From Flavobacterium sp. (GTDB taxonomy: Bacteria > Bacteroidota > Bacteroidia > Flavobacteriales > Flavobacteriaceae): a DNA stretch of 44,617 bases. Numbering within the stretch: position 1 is the first letter of the stretch; each line of letters starts with the position of its first letter. The notes under the pieces are model-generated. The model was not told the DNA's origin and did not search any database. It was given only the letters and a program-made list of their open reading frames with translations. Location: contig JAGYJR010000018.1 in NCBI GenBank assembly GCA_018401995.1, positions 1 through 44,617 on the forward strand. Reading direction: 5' to 3'. The position numbers were made by a program, and so were the translations under genes. Shown piece by piece: positions 17,431-25,556 of this stretch.

Positions 17431-18705
17431 CTAAAAACAATTAACCATTTCAAAATACGCTTTTTCCACTTGTTCTTGATGCGATGGATGTGCAATCTTA
17501 ACCATTTCTTTTACACGCTGTTTTAAAGTTTTCCCATACAAATTGGCAATTCCATTTTCAGTGATGATGTATTGCACGTGTGAACGCGTGGTTACAACTC
17601 CAGCTCCTTGTTTTAAATAAGGTACAATTCTACTTTCACCCCTTTTGGTTATTGAAGGTAATGCAATAATTGCCTTTCCACCCGGACTTAAAGATGCGCC
17701 TCGAATAAAATCCATTTGCCCACCAACACCAGAATACATTTTACTTCCAATAGAATCCGCACAAACTTGACCTGTAACATCAACTTCAATAGCTGAATTA
17801 ATCGCAACCATTTTTGGATTTTTACGAATTTTAGCCGAATCATTTACATACGAAGATTCTTTTAATTCAATAAATGGATTATCATCCACAAAATCATACA
17901 ATCGTTTGGAACCTAATAAAAATGTGGCCAAAACTCTTCCTCTGTAAACTGATTTATAATTACAATCAATAACATTATTTTCAATCAAATCGATTACACC
18001 ATCTGAAAACATTTCTGTATGCAATCCCAGGTTTTTATGATTGGTAAGTTTACTCAAAGCCGCATTTGGAATAGAACCAATTCCCATTTGCAATGTGCTT
18101 TTATCATCAATCAAAGACGCAATATATTCTCCAATTTTCTCTTCTGCTTCTGTAAAAGGTACTACATCATGTGCGTAAATTGGAATATCAACCTCTACCA
18201 AATAATCAATTTCAGAAACATGAAGAATGCCGTCACCAAAAGTTCTTGGCATATTCGGATTTACTTGAGCTATTACCGTTTTTGCATTTTCAATAGCAGC
18301 AATCGAAGCTTCAACAGAAACTCCCAAAGAACAATAACCATGAGAATCAGGAGGTGAAACTTGAATAAAAACCACATCTAAATGCACCACTTTTTTGCGA
18401 AACAAATGAGGTAATTCACTCAAAAAAACAGGTGTATAAGAACCGTTTCCAGACTTTAATGTGTGACGCACATTTCCGCCAATAAAAAACGAATTCACGT
18501 GAAAACTTTCAGCTAATTCTGGATTGGCGTAAGGAGCATCACCTTCTGTATGCAAATGACAAATTTCTACATTTCTAAGTTCAGAAGCTCTTTCGGTTAA
18601 AGCTTTAGTTAAAATAGTTGGCGTTGCTGCTGCCGCTTGCACATAAACCCTATCGCCACTTTTTACAACTTGTACAGCTTCCGCTGCGGTTACATATTTA
18701 CTCAT
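17431..18705 (-). CDS. Acetyl-CoA hydrolase/transferase family protein
   Basis: The 424-residue enzyme belongs to the class I CoA-transferase family that includes 4-hydroxybutyrate and acetate CoA-transferases and acetyl-CoA hydrolases. Two Rossmann-like halves are visible. The first runs to about residue 190 (VYVQAAAATPT, VFIQVSPPDSHGYCSLGVSV). The second has MGIGSIPNAAL and LGLHTEMFSDG, whose Glu is the expected catalytic residue that forms the CoA thioester, then SGVGGQMDFIRGA for CoA binding. The donor and acceptor acids cannot be told from sequence. It is probably monocistronic with a -7 box (TAATTTTG, minus strand, 18726-18733) 21 bp before its start. Confidence 0.88.
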   Translation of the reverse strand: MSKYVTAAEAVQVVKSGDRVYVQAAAATPTILTKALTERASELRNVEICHLHTEGDAPYANPELAESFHVNSFFIGGNVRHTLKSGNGSYTPVFLSELPHLFRKKVVHLDVVFIQVSPPDSHGYCSLGVSVEASIAAIENAKTVIAQVNPNMPRTFGDGILHVSEIDYLVEVDIPIYAHDVVPFTEAEEKIGEYIASLIDDKSTLQMGIGSIPNAALSKLTNHKNLGLHTEMFSDGVIDLIENNVIDCNYKSVYRGRVLATFLLGSKRLYDFVDDNPFIELKESSYVNDSAKIRKNPKMVAINSAIEVDVTGQVCADSIGSKMYSGVGGQMDFIRGASLSPGGKAIIALPSITKRGESRIVPYLKQGAGVVTTRSHVQYIITENGIANLYGKTLKQRVKEMVKIAHPSHQEQVEKAYFEMVNCF

Positions 18706-18725
18706 ACCTAATGAAATTTATAAGG

Positions 18726-18733
18726 CAAAATTA
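18726..18733 (-). promoter_or_regulatory. Candidate -7 box of the CoA-transferase gene
   Basis: TAATTTTG on the minus strand fits TAnnTTTG. No TTG is found at -33. Confidence 0.4.
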
Positions 18734-18821
18734 ATCAGTAAAACATGTATAAAATATGACTTTTCTCATGTTAATTTGAGAAGATAGAAATAAGAGATTA
18801 GAAGTTAGATTTTCGGATTTT

Positions 18822-18904
18822 CAGATATTGGAGTTTGAATTTTTTGATATTGGAATTTGAACTTGAACTTGATTTTTGAATTTGAACTTGAATTTGAACT
18901 TGAT
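18822..18904. repeat. Degenerate 6-bp tandem repeat (TTTGAA/CTTGAA) upstream of map
   Basis: Units of TTTGAA, CTTGAA and CTTGAT run in near-tandem through about 18855-18904, preceded by two copies of GATATTGGA(G/A)TTTGAA. The array supplies several TTG trinucleotides in phase 6 bp apart, one of which serves as the -33 element of the map promoter. Confidence 0.7.
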
Positions 18905-18916
18905 TTCGTACTTTTG
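18888..18916 (+). promoter_or_regulatory. map promoter
   Basis: TTG (18888-18890), an 18-bp spacer and TACTTTTG (18909-18916), 17 bp before the map start codon. The -33 element lies within the hexamer repeat. Confidence 0.65.
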
Positions 18917-18933
18917 TCACGAAAATTTGCATT

Positions 18934-19752
18934 ATGATTGTAATTAAGACTTTAGAGGAGATTGAATTAATGCGTGAAAGCGCTTTATTAGTGTCGAAAA
19001 CTTTGGGAATGATAGCTAAAGAAATCAAACCAGGAGTAACTTCTTTATATTTAGATAAGCTTGCAGAAGATTATATTCGCTCACATGGTGCTGAACCTGC
19101 ATTTTTAGGAATGTATGGTTTCCCCAATTCACTTTGCATGAGTCCGAATACTCAGGTAGTTCATGGAATTCCAAACAATGTCCCGTTTCAAGATGGTGAT
19201 ATTATTTCTGTGGATTGTGGAGTGTTGAAAAACGGTTTTTATGGCGATCATGCCTATACTTTTGAAGTGGGTGAAGTAGCGCCTGAAACCAAAAAATTAT
19301 TACAAGTTACCAAAGAATCATTATACGTTGGTATTCGTGAAACTAAAGTTGGAAATCGTGTAGAAGATATTGGTTACGCTATCCAACAATACTGCGAAAA
19401 ACACGGTTATGGAGTTGTTCGTGAATTATGTGGACACGGTTTAGGTAGAAAAATGCATGAAGATCCAGAAGTTCCTAATTACGGAAAACGTGGTCGTGGA
19501 AAGAAACTAGTCAACGGAATGGTGATTGCCATTGAACCCATGATTAATCAAGGAACCAAAAACATCAAACAACATAAAGATGGTTGGACTATCACAACTG
19601 CCGACGGGAAACCAAGCGCACACTTTGAACACGATGTAGCAATAGTAGACGGAAAACCGGAGTTGTTATCTACTTTCGCATATATTTATGAAGCGTTAGG
19701 AATTGTGAGTAATGAAGAAGATGGATTGAGACAGAAACCGTTAGTGCTGTAA
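18934..19752 (+). CDS. map: Type I methionine aminopeptidase
   Basis: The 272-residue cytoplasmic metallopeptidase removes the initiator Met from nascent proteins. The dinuclear metal ligands are recognisable in their family contexts: SVDCGVLKNGFYGDHAYTF (two Asp), ELCGHGLGRKMHEDPEVPNYG (His), VIAIEPMIN (Glu) and FEHDVAIVDG (Glu). Length is as usual for the Bacteroidota enzyme. There is a good promoter with an unusual repeat at its -33 element. The GxxExxY inverted-repeat cassette begins 7 bp after the stop codon. Confidence 0.96.
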   Translation: MIVIKTLEEIELMRESALLVSKTLGMIAKEIKPGVTSLYLDKLAEDYIRSHGAEPAFLGMYGFPNSLCMSPNTQVVHGIPNNVPFQDGDIISVDCGVLKNGFYGDHAYTFEVGEVAPETKKLLQVTKESLYVGIRETKVGNRVEDIGYAIQQYCEKHGYGVVRELCGHGLGRKMHEDPEVPNYGKRGRGKKLVNGMVIAIEPMINQGTKNIKQHKDGWTITTADGKPSAHFEHDVAIVDGKPELLSTFAYIYEALGIVSNEEDGLRQKPLVL

Positions 19753-19758
19753 TCAAAA

Positions 19759-19790
19759 TAAACACAGATTTCACAGATTTTCACAAATTA
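19759..19790 (+). repeat. 32-bp inverted repeat, left arm
   Basis: This arm is identical (32 of 32) to the reverse complement of 20179-20210. Internally it is three short tandem units: CACAGATTT (19763-19771), CACAGATTTT (19772-19781) and CACAAATTA (19782-19790), preceded by TAAA. It ends 9 bp before the GxxExxY start codon. Confidence 0.95.
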
Positions 19791-19799
19791 AAATATTTT

Positions 19800-20177
19800 A
19801 TGCTTGACGAATATTACTTAAAAGATGAAACTTACAAAATAATTGGTCTTTGTATGGAAGTTCATAGGATTTTAGGCAAAGGACACGGTGAAATTATTTA
19901 CGGAGATGCTTTGGAATATGAGTTTAAATTAAACAACATTCCATATGAAAGAGAGAAACAATATAACATTAACTATAAAGATATTATTTTACCCCGTTAT
20001 TACTTCTCCGATTTCACATTATATGGAGAAATAATTTTAGAAATAAAAGCGCTCCAAACTTTAACAAGTAATGAGACAAAACAAGTTTTAAACTATCTAG
20101 CTGCTTCAAAAAATAAAATTGGATTACTAGTTAATTTTGGTGGAGATAGTTTAAAATACAACAGAATAATTCTTTAA
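19800..20177 (+). CDS. GxxExxY protein (PD-(D/E)XK nuclease-like)
   Basis: This 125-residue protein contains the defining motif GHGEIIY (Gly28, Glu31, Tyr34). The later core fits a PD-(D/E)XK nuclease fold: Asp71 in FSDFTLYG, then EIK (Glu81, Lys83), followed by the helix NETKQVLNYL. All candidate catalytic residues are present, so it could cleave nucleic acid, but no activity is established for the family as far as I know. The gene fills almost the whole space between two arms of a perfect 32-bp inverted repeat (9 bp before the ATG, 1 bp after the stop). The compact, self-contained arrangement between map and a methyltransferase gene suggests an inserted cassette. Confidence 0.9.
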   Translation: MLDEYYLKDETYKIIGLCMEVHRILGKGHGEIIYGDALEYEFKLNNIPYEREKQYNINYKDIILPRYYFSDFTLYGEIILEIKALQTLTSNETKQVLNYLAASKNKIGLLVNFGGDSLKYNRIIL

Positions 20178-20178
20178 A

Positions 20179-20210
20179 TAATTTGTGAAAATCTGTGAAA
20201 TCTGTGTTTA
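20179..20210 (-). repeat. 32-bp inverted repeat, right arm
   Basis: Perfect reverse complement of 19759-19790, starting one base after the GxxExxY stop codon and ending 6 bp before the methyltransferase ATG. No target-site duplication is evident in the immediate flanks. Confidence 0.95.
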
Positions 20211-20216
20211 ATACCA

Positions 20217-20981
20217 ATGAAAAAAATATTTAAGTTTATTATAAATACTATTCCAAGACCTATTCTTATCAGGTTAAGTATTGTGGTGCGTCCTATTTTA
20301 GCATTTTTATTGAAAGGCAATCGTTTTACGGATCCTATTGATGGAAAAAGCTTTCGTATGTTCTTGCCTTATGGATATGGCAACCAAAGAAACAATGTGT
20401 TATCACCAAGTACTTTGTCGTTAGAAAGACATCGCTTATTATGGTTATATTTACAAAACGAAACAGATTTTTTCACGGCTCCCAAAAAAGTATTGCACTT
20501 TGCTCCCGAACAAGAATTTTATAAGCGTTTCAAAAAACAATCCAATTTAGATTATACCACTACCGATTTGTTTTCGCCATTAGCGGATGTTAAAGCAGAT
20601 ATTTGCAACTTACCATTTGAAGATAATTCGTATGATATTGTTTTGTGTAATCACGTTTTGGAACATATTCCTGATGACACCAAAGCCATGCAGGAATTAT
20701 TTCGTGTTTTAAAACCGGGCGGAATGGGAATATTTCAAATCCCTCAAGATTTATCAAGAACGACAACTTTTGCTGATGATTCCATAACAGATCCAAAAGA
20801 ACGTGCCAAAATCTTCGGACAATACGACCACGTTCGCGTTTATGGCAGGGATTATTTCGATAAATTAAGAAGCATTGGTTTTACTGTAATTGAAGAAGAT
20901 TATACAACCAAAATTGCTTCCGAATTGGTAGAAAAATATTGTTTGGCAAAAGGTGAGATTATTCCGGTTTGCTATAAATAA
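20217..20981 (+). CDS. Class I SAM-dependent methyltransferase
   Basis: The 254-residue protein has a Rossmann-type methyltransferase core: motif I region VLHFAPEQEF (a variant lacking the usual GxGxG), an acidic strand end YTTTDLFS, DICNLPFEDNSYDIVLCNHVLEHIPDD (motifs II and III) and LFRVLKPGGMGIFQIP. The N-terminal 60 residues are basic and hydrophobic (IPRPILIRLSIVVRPILAFL), perhaps membrane-associated. The substrate is unknown. The start codon lies 6 bp beyond the inverted repeat, so any native leader is replaced by the repeat and transcription may come from map or the cassette. Confidence 0.85.
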   Translation: MKKIFKFIINTIPRPILIRLSIVVRPILAFLLKGNRFTDPIDGKSFRMFLPYGYGNQRNNVLSPSTLSLERHRLLWLYLQNETDFFTAPKKVLHFAPEQEFYKRFKKQSNLDYTTTDLFSPLADVKADICNLPFEDNSYDIVLCNHVLEHIPDDTKAMQELFRVLKPGGMGIFQIPQDLSRTTTFADDSITDPKERAKIFGQYDHVRVYGRDYFDKLRSIGFTVIEEDYTTKIASELVEKYCLAKGEIIPVCYK

Positions 20982-21007
20982 TAAAAAAGGCTCTCAAAAG
21001 AAAGCCC
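20982..21007 (-). terminator. apbE terminator
   Basis: On the minus strand GGGCT, a loop of about 10 bases, AGCC and six T. It sits between the convergent methyltransferase and apbE genes and may act weakly in both directions. Confidence 0.65.
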
Positions 21008-21012
21008 TAAAT

Positions 21013-22032
21013 TTACTCAATAATTAATTTCTTAAAATTATCTGTTACATATTGTTGCATTTGATTCTCGGCATCTGTGTACAACAGCATTACATATAAT
21101 TCAGGATGATTTTGTAAAAAGACTTTTGATTCTTCCAATGTCATTACCATAAAAGCGGTAGCATAACCATCGGCTAGAGCGGTATTTTTTGCCAAAACGG
21201 TTGCACTTAATACATTTCCTTTTTGTGATAAACCTGTTTTTGGATTGATAATATGAACAAACTTTTCACCCGTTTTTTCATCAACCATAACTTTTCTGTA
21301 ATTTCCTGAAGTGGCCATACCAAGATTTTCAAGGTTTACTTTTGCAATCAATTTTCTTTCTTCAGGCGTTTGCAAAGGATTATCGATTCCAACAACCCAA
21401 TCCTTATTTTCAACTGTATTTTTACCTAAAGCAAATAACTCACCACCAATTTCTACTATCGCGTTTTTGATTCCTTTTGACTTTAAAAAATCTATGACAA
21501 TATCTACTGAATAGCCTTGAGCAATGGCATTGAAATCGAAATAGGTTTGTTTAAATTGCTTCGATAGCGTTTTATCTTCGTTTAATCTCACTTTATTGAA
21601 ACCAACGTATTGTAACGTACTATCTATTTGACTCTGACTCAAAGTTACCGATTGTTTATTGGGACCAAATCCATAAGCATTTACCAAAACGCCGATTGTA
21701 GGATCGAAAAGCCCGTTAGTTTCTTGGAAAATTTGGCTAGAAACTTCAAAAGTATTCAGAAAAAAATCATCAACAACAATCGTAGAATCGCCAGCGTTTA
21801 TTTTAGAAATTTTAGAATCTGGTCGGTAAGTCGAAAGTGACAAATCAAAAGCGGTTAATAACGAATCGATTTCCGTTTTTGAAGTTACTTCTTCTGTAGC
21901 GATGTATTTAATTGCATACGTGCTTCCTTGTGCTTCGCCTTGAATGATGAAAAAAGTGGGTTTTGATTCTTGTTGGCAACCAAAAAATAAAAGCGCAACA
22001 AATAAACTACAAAATGGTTTGAATACCTTCAT
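21013..22032 (-). CDS. apbE: FAD:protein FMN transferase (ApbE lipoprotein)
   Basis: The 339-residue lipoprotein (lipobox LLFFGC, Cys19) attaches FMN through a phosphoester bond to Thr residues of target proteins in the periplasm. Conserved ApbE features include EAQGSTYAIKY, FDPTIGVLVNAYGFG, YFDFNAIAQGYSVD, the metal and flavin site AIVEIGGELFALG, and HIINPKTGLSQ. The clustering with nqrABCDEF fits: NqrB and NqrC carry the covalent FMN that ApbE installs. Its start overlaps the preceding small gene by 26 bp, indicating cotranscription with it, although a terminator lies between these genes and nqrF. Confidence 0.94.
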   Translation of the reverse strand: MKVFKPFCSLFVALLFFGCQQESKPTFFIIQGEAQGSTYAIKYIATEEVTSKTEIDSLLTAFDLSLSTYRPDSKISKINAGDSTIVVDDFFLNTFEVSSQIFQETNGLFDPTIGVLVNAYGFGPNKQSVTLSQSQIDSTLQYVGFNKVRLNEDKTLSKQFKQTYFDFNAIAQGYSVDIVIDFLKSKGIKNAIVEIGGELFALGKNTVENKDWVVGIDNPLQTPEERKLIAKVNLENLGMATSGNYRKVMVDEKTGEKFVHIINPKTGLSQKGNVLSATVLAKNTALADGYATAFMVMTLEESKVFLQNHPELYVMLLYTDAENQMQQYVTDNFKKLIIE

Positions 22033-22372
22033 AATGGATAATATAATCTTCGTTTTTTACTATTGGCTTATCAAAATTATCAGCATTAGCAAAACCAACT
22101 CCAGCAAATAACACTTTTGCGTTTTTAGTTTTGGCATGGTTAATAAATGTTTCCATGAAAACCACATCATATTCGGCAGGATTTTCAGGATACATTACGG
22201 CTTGTACCATTACAAAATGTAAGGTATTCGTAGGTTTATCTACACAAACAAATTGTGGATGTTTTTTCAACTGACTGTTAATGGCAATGAACTCAAATCC
22301 TTGTTTTTCTAGTTCTTTTCCCACATGGTTCATGGCCAAATGATGTAAGTCTTGTAGCGATAATGGTTCCAT
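22007..22372 (-). CDS. Small conserved protein of the nqr-apbE cluster
   Basis: The 121-residue soluble protein opens MEPLSLQDLHHLAMNHVGKELEKQGFEF. I recognise it as a Bacteroidota family that databases sometimes label NqrF, but it has no Fe-S, FAD or NAD motif and cannot be the NqrF subunit; true nqrF lies 440 bp upstream. It overlaps apbE by 26 bp. The conserved centre (NSQLKKHPQFVCVDK, YPENPAEYDVVFMETF, KVLFAGVGFAN) suggests an alpha/beta fold. A helper role in flavin transfer or NQR assembly is plausible from location only. Confidence 0.8.
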   Translation of the reverse strand: MEPLSLQDLHHLAMNHVGKELEKQGFEFIAINSQLKKHPQFVCVDKPTNTLHFVMVQAVMYPENPAEYDVVFMETFINHAKTKNAKVLFAGVGFANADNFDKPIVKNEDYIIHYEGIQTIL

Positions 22373-22398
22373 AAATTAAATTCTTCTAGTTTTAAAAC

Positions 22399-22749
22399 TT
22401 ACTTCTTTGAAAATTCTATTAAAACAATTAATGGTAAAACTAATGAGAAAACCAAAATTAAAACAAAATGTTTCAGACTTACATCTTCAAATGTTATCTT
22501 TTTTGTTTTTCTTTTTAAATATAAGAAAACTAAATATAACCAAACAACACCAAAAGGCATGAACAGTAATTTATTTGTCATATAATCATTTGAAAAACTA
22601 GGAATATTTAATCCAATTATTTTGGTCAATAAAAAAACATGAATTAATTGAATAAAAAAAACTAAACCAATTGAATTGAATTCAGCATCATATACTTTTT
22701 TTCTTGATTTCAAAAAACTATAAATCTTTCTATATAAAAATGTGTACAT
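22399..22749 (-). CDS. Small membrane protein, unknown function
   Basis: This 116-residue protein has a basic N-terminus and three likely membrane helices (about 26-48, 62-78 and 91-112). I do not recognise the family. It lies between the nqrF terminator and the small nqr-cluster gene. A minus-strand TAAATTTG at 22757-22764 would place transcription start very close to the ATG, so the message may be almost leaderless. Codon usage and base composition look like the neighbours. Confidence 0.65.
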   Translation of the reverse strand: MYTFLYRKIYSFLKSRKKVYDAEFNSIGLVFFIQLIHVFLLTKIIGLNIPSFSNDYMTNKLLFMPFGVVWLYLVFLYLKRKTKKITFEDVSLKHFVLILVFSLVLPLIVLIEFSKK

Positions 22750-22763
22750 TTCGTTTCAAATTT

Positions 22764-22793
22764 AAAAAACCGACTCATTTCTGAATCGGTTTT
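22764..22793 (-). terminator. nqr operon terminator
   Basis: On the minus strand AACCGA, a loop and TCGGTT followed by six T, 19 bp after the nqrF stop codon. Confidence 0.8.
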
Positions 22794-22811
22794 GGTATTT
22801 AAAAACTTGGA

Positions 22812-24125
22812 TTATCCTCCAAAGTCGTCAAATCTAATATTATCTGGATCTAAACCGAAGTCTTCACCCATTTTTTGAACCGCTTGATTCATTAACGGTG
22901 GTCCACAGAAGTACAATTCAATATCTTCTGGGTTTTCGTGTTTAGATAAGTAATTATCAATTACTACATTGTGGATGAATCCTACGAATCCGTCACCATC
23001 TCCATCAATACCATCTTTCACTTTCCAGTTATCTTCTGGTAATGGTTCAGAAAGTGCTAAATAGAACTTAAAGTTAGGAAAATCTTTCTCTAACGCTCTG
23101 AAGTGATCAGTATAGAACAATTCACGCTTAGAACGACCTCCATACCAATAGGTAACTTTTCTTCCCGTTTTTACTGTACGGAACAAGTGATACAAGTGTG
23201 AACGCATTGGCGCCATACCAGCTCCACCACCTACATATAACATCTCAGCTTCCGTTTCATTAATGAAGAATTCTCCATAAGGACCTGAAACTACTACTGG
23301 ATCACCAGCTTTTCTTGAGAAAATGTATGAAGATGCGATTCCTGGATTTACTTTAGCCCAACCGTTGATATTTCTATCCCATGGTGGAGTAGCTACACGA
23401 ACGTTCAACATAATTTTTCTTCCTTCAGCTGGATAAGAAGCCATTGAGTAAGCTCTTTCAACAGTTTCAGGATTTTTCATTACTAATGGCCATAAATTAA
23501 ATTTATCCCATTCTGCTTTGAATTTATCTGGTTCGCCTGGGTGCTCTACTGGATGAGCAGCAATATCAATATCCGAATATTTTACTTCACATTTTGGAAT
23601 TTCAATTTGAATATATCCTCCAGCTTCATAATGCATATCTTCTGGTAACTCTACGATAAATTCTTTAATGAAAGAAGCTACGCTGTAGTTAGAATATACC
23701 GTTGCATTGAATTTCTTAATTCCAAAAACTTCTTCTGGAACTTCGATTACCATGTTGGCTTTCACTTTTACCTGACAGCCTAAACGCCATCCGTCTGCTA
23801 ATTCTTTTCTGCTAAAGTGAGGAACTTCTGTTGGAAGTGCTTCACCTCCACCGTCAAGAACTTTACATTTACATTGGATACAAGTTCCACCACCACCACA
23901 AGCGGATGGTAAAAAGATTTTTGCTCCACTCAAAGTAGATAATAAAGTACTCCCTGAACCTACTTCAATTTCCTCTTCCCCGTTAATTTTAATTTTAACT
24001 GGACCTGATGGTACTAACTTTGCTTTAGCAAACAAAATAACAGCAACCAAGATCAATAATAAAACCAAAAAGGCTATTACTGTGGTACTGATTAAACCAG
24101 TTGTGCTTACTTCTAGTGCTATCAT
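22812..24125 (-). CDS. nqrF: Na+-NQR subunit F
   Basis: The 437-residue electron-input subunit oxidises NADH. It has an N-terminal membrane helix (about 12-33) and a 2Fe-2S domain with Cys76, Cys82, Cys85 and Cys117, matching the Cys70/76/79/111 set of Vibrio NqrF with an offset of six. The FAD-binding motif is RAYSMASYP and the NADH-binding region contains [14 protein letters not shown]; the C-terminal [10 protein letters not shown] and the final FDDFGG are also family-typical. It is the last gene of nqrABCDEF, starting 2 bp after nqrE. Confidence 0.97.
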   Translation of the reverse strand: MIALEVSTTGLISTTVIAFLVLLLILVAVILFAKAKLVPSGPVKIKINGEEEIEVGSGSTLLSTLSGAKIFLPSACGGGGTCIQCKCKVLDGGGEALPTEVPHFSRKELADGWRLGCQVKVKANMVIEVPEEVFGIKKFNATVYSNYSVASFIKEFIVELPEDMHYEAGGYIQIEIPKCEVKYSDIDIAAHPVEHPGEPDKFKAEWDKFNLWPLVMKNPETVERAYSMASYPAEGRKIMLNVRVATPPWDRNINGWAKVNPGIASSYIFSRKAGDPVVVSGPYGEFFINETEAEMLYVGGGAGMAPMRSHLYHLFRTVKTGRKVTYWYGGRSKRELFYTDHFRALEKDFPNFKFYLALSEPLPEDNWKVKDGIDGDGDGFVGFIHNVVIDNYLSKHENPEDIELYFCGPPLMNQAVQKMGEDFGLDPDNIRFDDFGG

Positions 24126-24127
24126 AA

Positions 24128-24877
24128 TTATTGTTGTACAGTTTGAGTTAATGAATCTGTTACAGTCTCTAAAGCGGTTGAATCAGTTGCTACTTCATTA
24201 ACTTCTACTGTTTCAGCAGGCGTTACGTTTTCAACAACTTCTTTCGTAGGCGCTTCGTCACCACCAGTTAACATCCCTCCAAAAGACATGAAACCAATAG
24301 CCATTAAACCAGTTAAAATAAATGTCATACCTAAACCTCTAAATGCAGGTGGCACATTTGAATATCTGATTTTTTCTCTAATTGCACCAATTGCTAAAAT
24401 AGCCAAGAACCAACCAATACCTGAACCAACACCGTAAACAGTAGCTTCAGTAATATTGTTAAATTCCTTTTGTTGCATAAATAACGAACCTCCTAAGATA
24501 GCACAGTTTACAGCAATAAGCGGTAAGAAAATACCTAAAGAGTTGTATAAAGCAGGAGCAAATTTTTCAACAATCATTTCTACTAATTGTACCATTGTTG
24601 CAATAGTAGCAATAAATAAAATGAACGTTAAGAAACTTAAATCATAATCTGCATAATCTTCTCCCATCCAAGCTAATGCTCCAGGACGAAGAATGTATTG
24701 ATCTAATAAGTAGTTTAAAGGAACTGTAACCAACATTACGAAGATAACAGCTGCACCTAAACCAACAGCGGTAGTTACTTTTTTAGAAACCGCTAAGTAC
24801 GAACACATCCCAAGGAATGTGGCGAATACCATATTATCAATAAAAATTGATTTTAAAAATATTTCTAATAATTCCAT
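24128..24877 (-). CDS. nqrE: Na+-NQR subunit E, with C-terminal extension
   Basis: An integral membrane subunit with six expected helices that together with NqrD holds the intramembrane iron site and forms part of the Na+ path. The core ([32 protein letters not shown], and [17 protein letters not shown] with the conserved Cys) is normal. The protein is 249 residues, against roughly 200 in the Vibrio protein: about 45 extra residues at the C-terminus are acidic and rich in Thr, Val and Glu ([17 protein letters not shown] and onward). Spacing to nqrD is 4 bp. Function secure; role of the tail unknown. Confidence 0.95.
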   Translation of the reverse strand: MELLEIFLKSIFIDNMVFATFLGMCSYLAVSKKVTTAVGLGAAVIFVMLVTVPLNYLLDQYILRPGALAWMGEDYADYDLSFLTFILFIATIATMVQLVEMIVEKFAPALYNSLGIFLPLIAVNCAILGGSLFMQQKEFNNITEATVYGVGSGIGWFLAILAIGAIREKIRYSNVPPAFRGLGMTFILTGLMAIGFMSFGGMLTGGDEAPTKEVVENVTPAETVEVNEVATDSTALETVTDSLTQTVQQ

Positions 24878-24881
24878 GTTC

Positions 24882-25553
24882 TTAGTGAGTTTCTATTAAG
24901 TTTTTATTTCTTGAACGTTGGAAACCAATGATTAATCCCAATGTAATTAACGCCATTGGAGCTAATAACATAAATCCGTTGTTTTCGTAACCCGTTGCAT
25001 ATAATCCTGTTTTAGCTACTGGATCACCAAATACTGGGAAGCCAAATAACTTACCAGAACCTAACAATTCACGGAAGAAACCAACAATAATTAAGATTAA
25101 TCCATAACCAGCTGCATTTCCAATACCATCTAAAAATGATTTCCATGGTCCATTACCTAAAGCAAATGCCTCAAAACGTCCCATAATAATACAGTTGGTA
25201 ATAATCAATCCAATGAAAACGGAAAGTTTTTTAGCTAAATCTGGCATGTAAGCCTTTAATGTTAAATCAACAATAATAACCAAAGCAGCTACTACTACTA
25301 ATTGCACAATAATACGAATAGATGATGGAATGGCGTTTCTTAATAAAGATACCAATACGTTACCAACACCTAGTACGAAAACCACAGAAAGTGCCATAAT
25401 AACAGATGCTTTTAATTCTGCAGTAATTGCTAAAGCAGAACAAATACCTAAAACCTGAACGGTTACCGGGTTGTTATCTGTTAATGGATCTTTTACTAAA
25501 CCTAAATTCTTTTTAGAGAACAATGGCTCTTTATCTACATTTGTGTTTGCCAT
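24882..25553 (-). CDS. nqrD: Na+-NQR subunit D
   Basis: This 223-residue integral membrane protein is homologous to NqrE and RnfA/E. Diagnostic segments are LVKDPLTDNNPVTVQVLGICSALAI (conserved Cys), FIGLIITNCIIMGRFEAFA (second conserved Cys) and DGIGNAAGYGLILIIVGFFRELLGSG. The paired half-helix Cys residues supply ligands to the iron centre shared with NqrE. It lies 3 bp downstream of nqrC within the operon. Confidence 0.96.
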   Translation of the reverse strand: MANTNVDKEPLFSKKNLGLVKDPLTDNNPVTVQVLGICSALAITAELKASVIMALSVVFVLGVGNVLVSLLRNAIPSSIRIIVQLVVVAALVIIVDLTLKAYMPDLAKKLSVFIGLIITNCIIMGRFEAFALGNGPWKSFLDGIGNAAGYGLILIIVGFFRELLGSGKLFGFPVFGDPVAKTGLYATGYENNGFMLLAPMALITLGLIIGFQRSRNKNLIETH

Positions 25554-25556
25554 AGT

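Noticed and set aside
18822..18904. Short repeats that could be a CRISPR array
   Set aside because: Units are 6 bp with no spacers, and no cas-like gene is nearby.
19759..20210. A conventional insertion sequence
   Set aside because: The enclosed gene is GxxExxY, not a transposase, and no target-site duplication is seen; kept as a cassette of unknown mobility.
22007..22372. A second NqrF subunit
   Set aside because: No Fe-S cysteines and no FAD or NADH motif; length only 121 residues.
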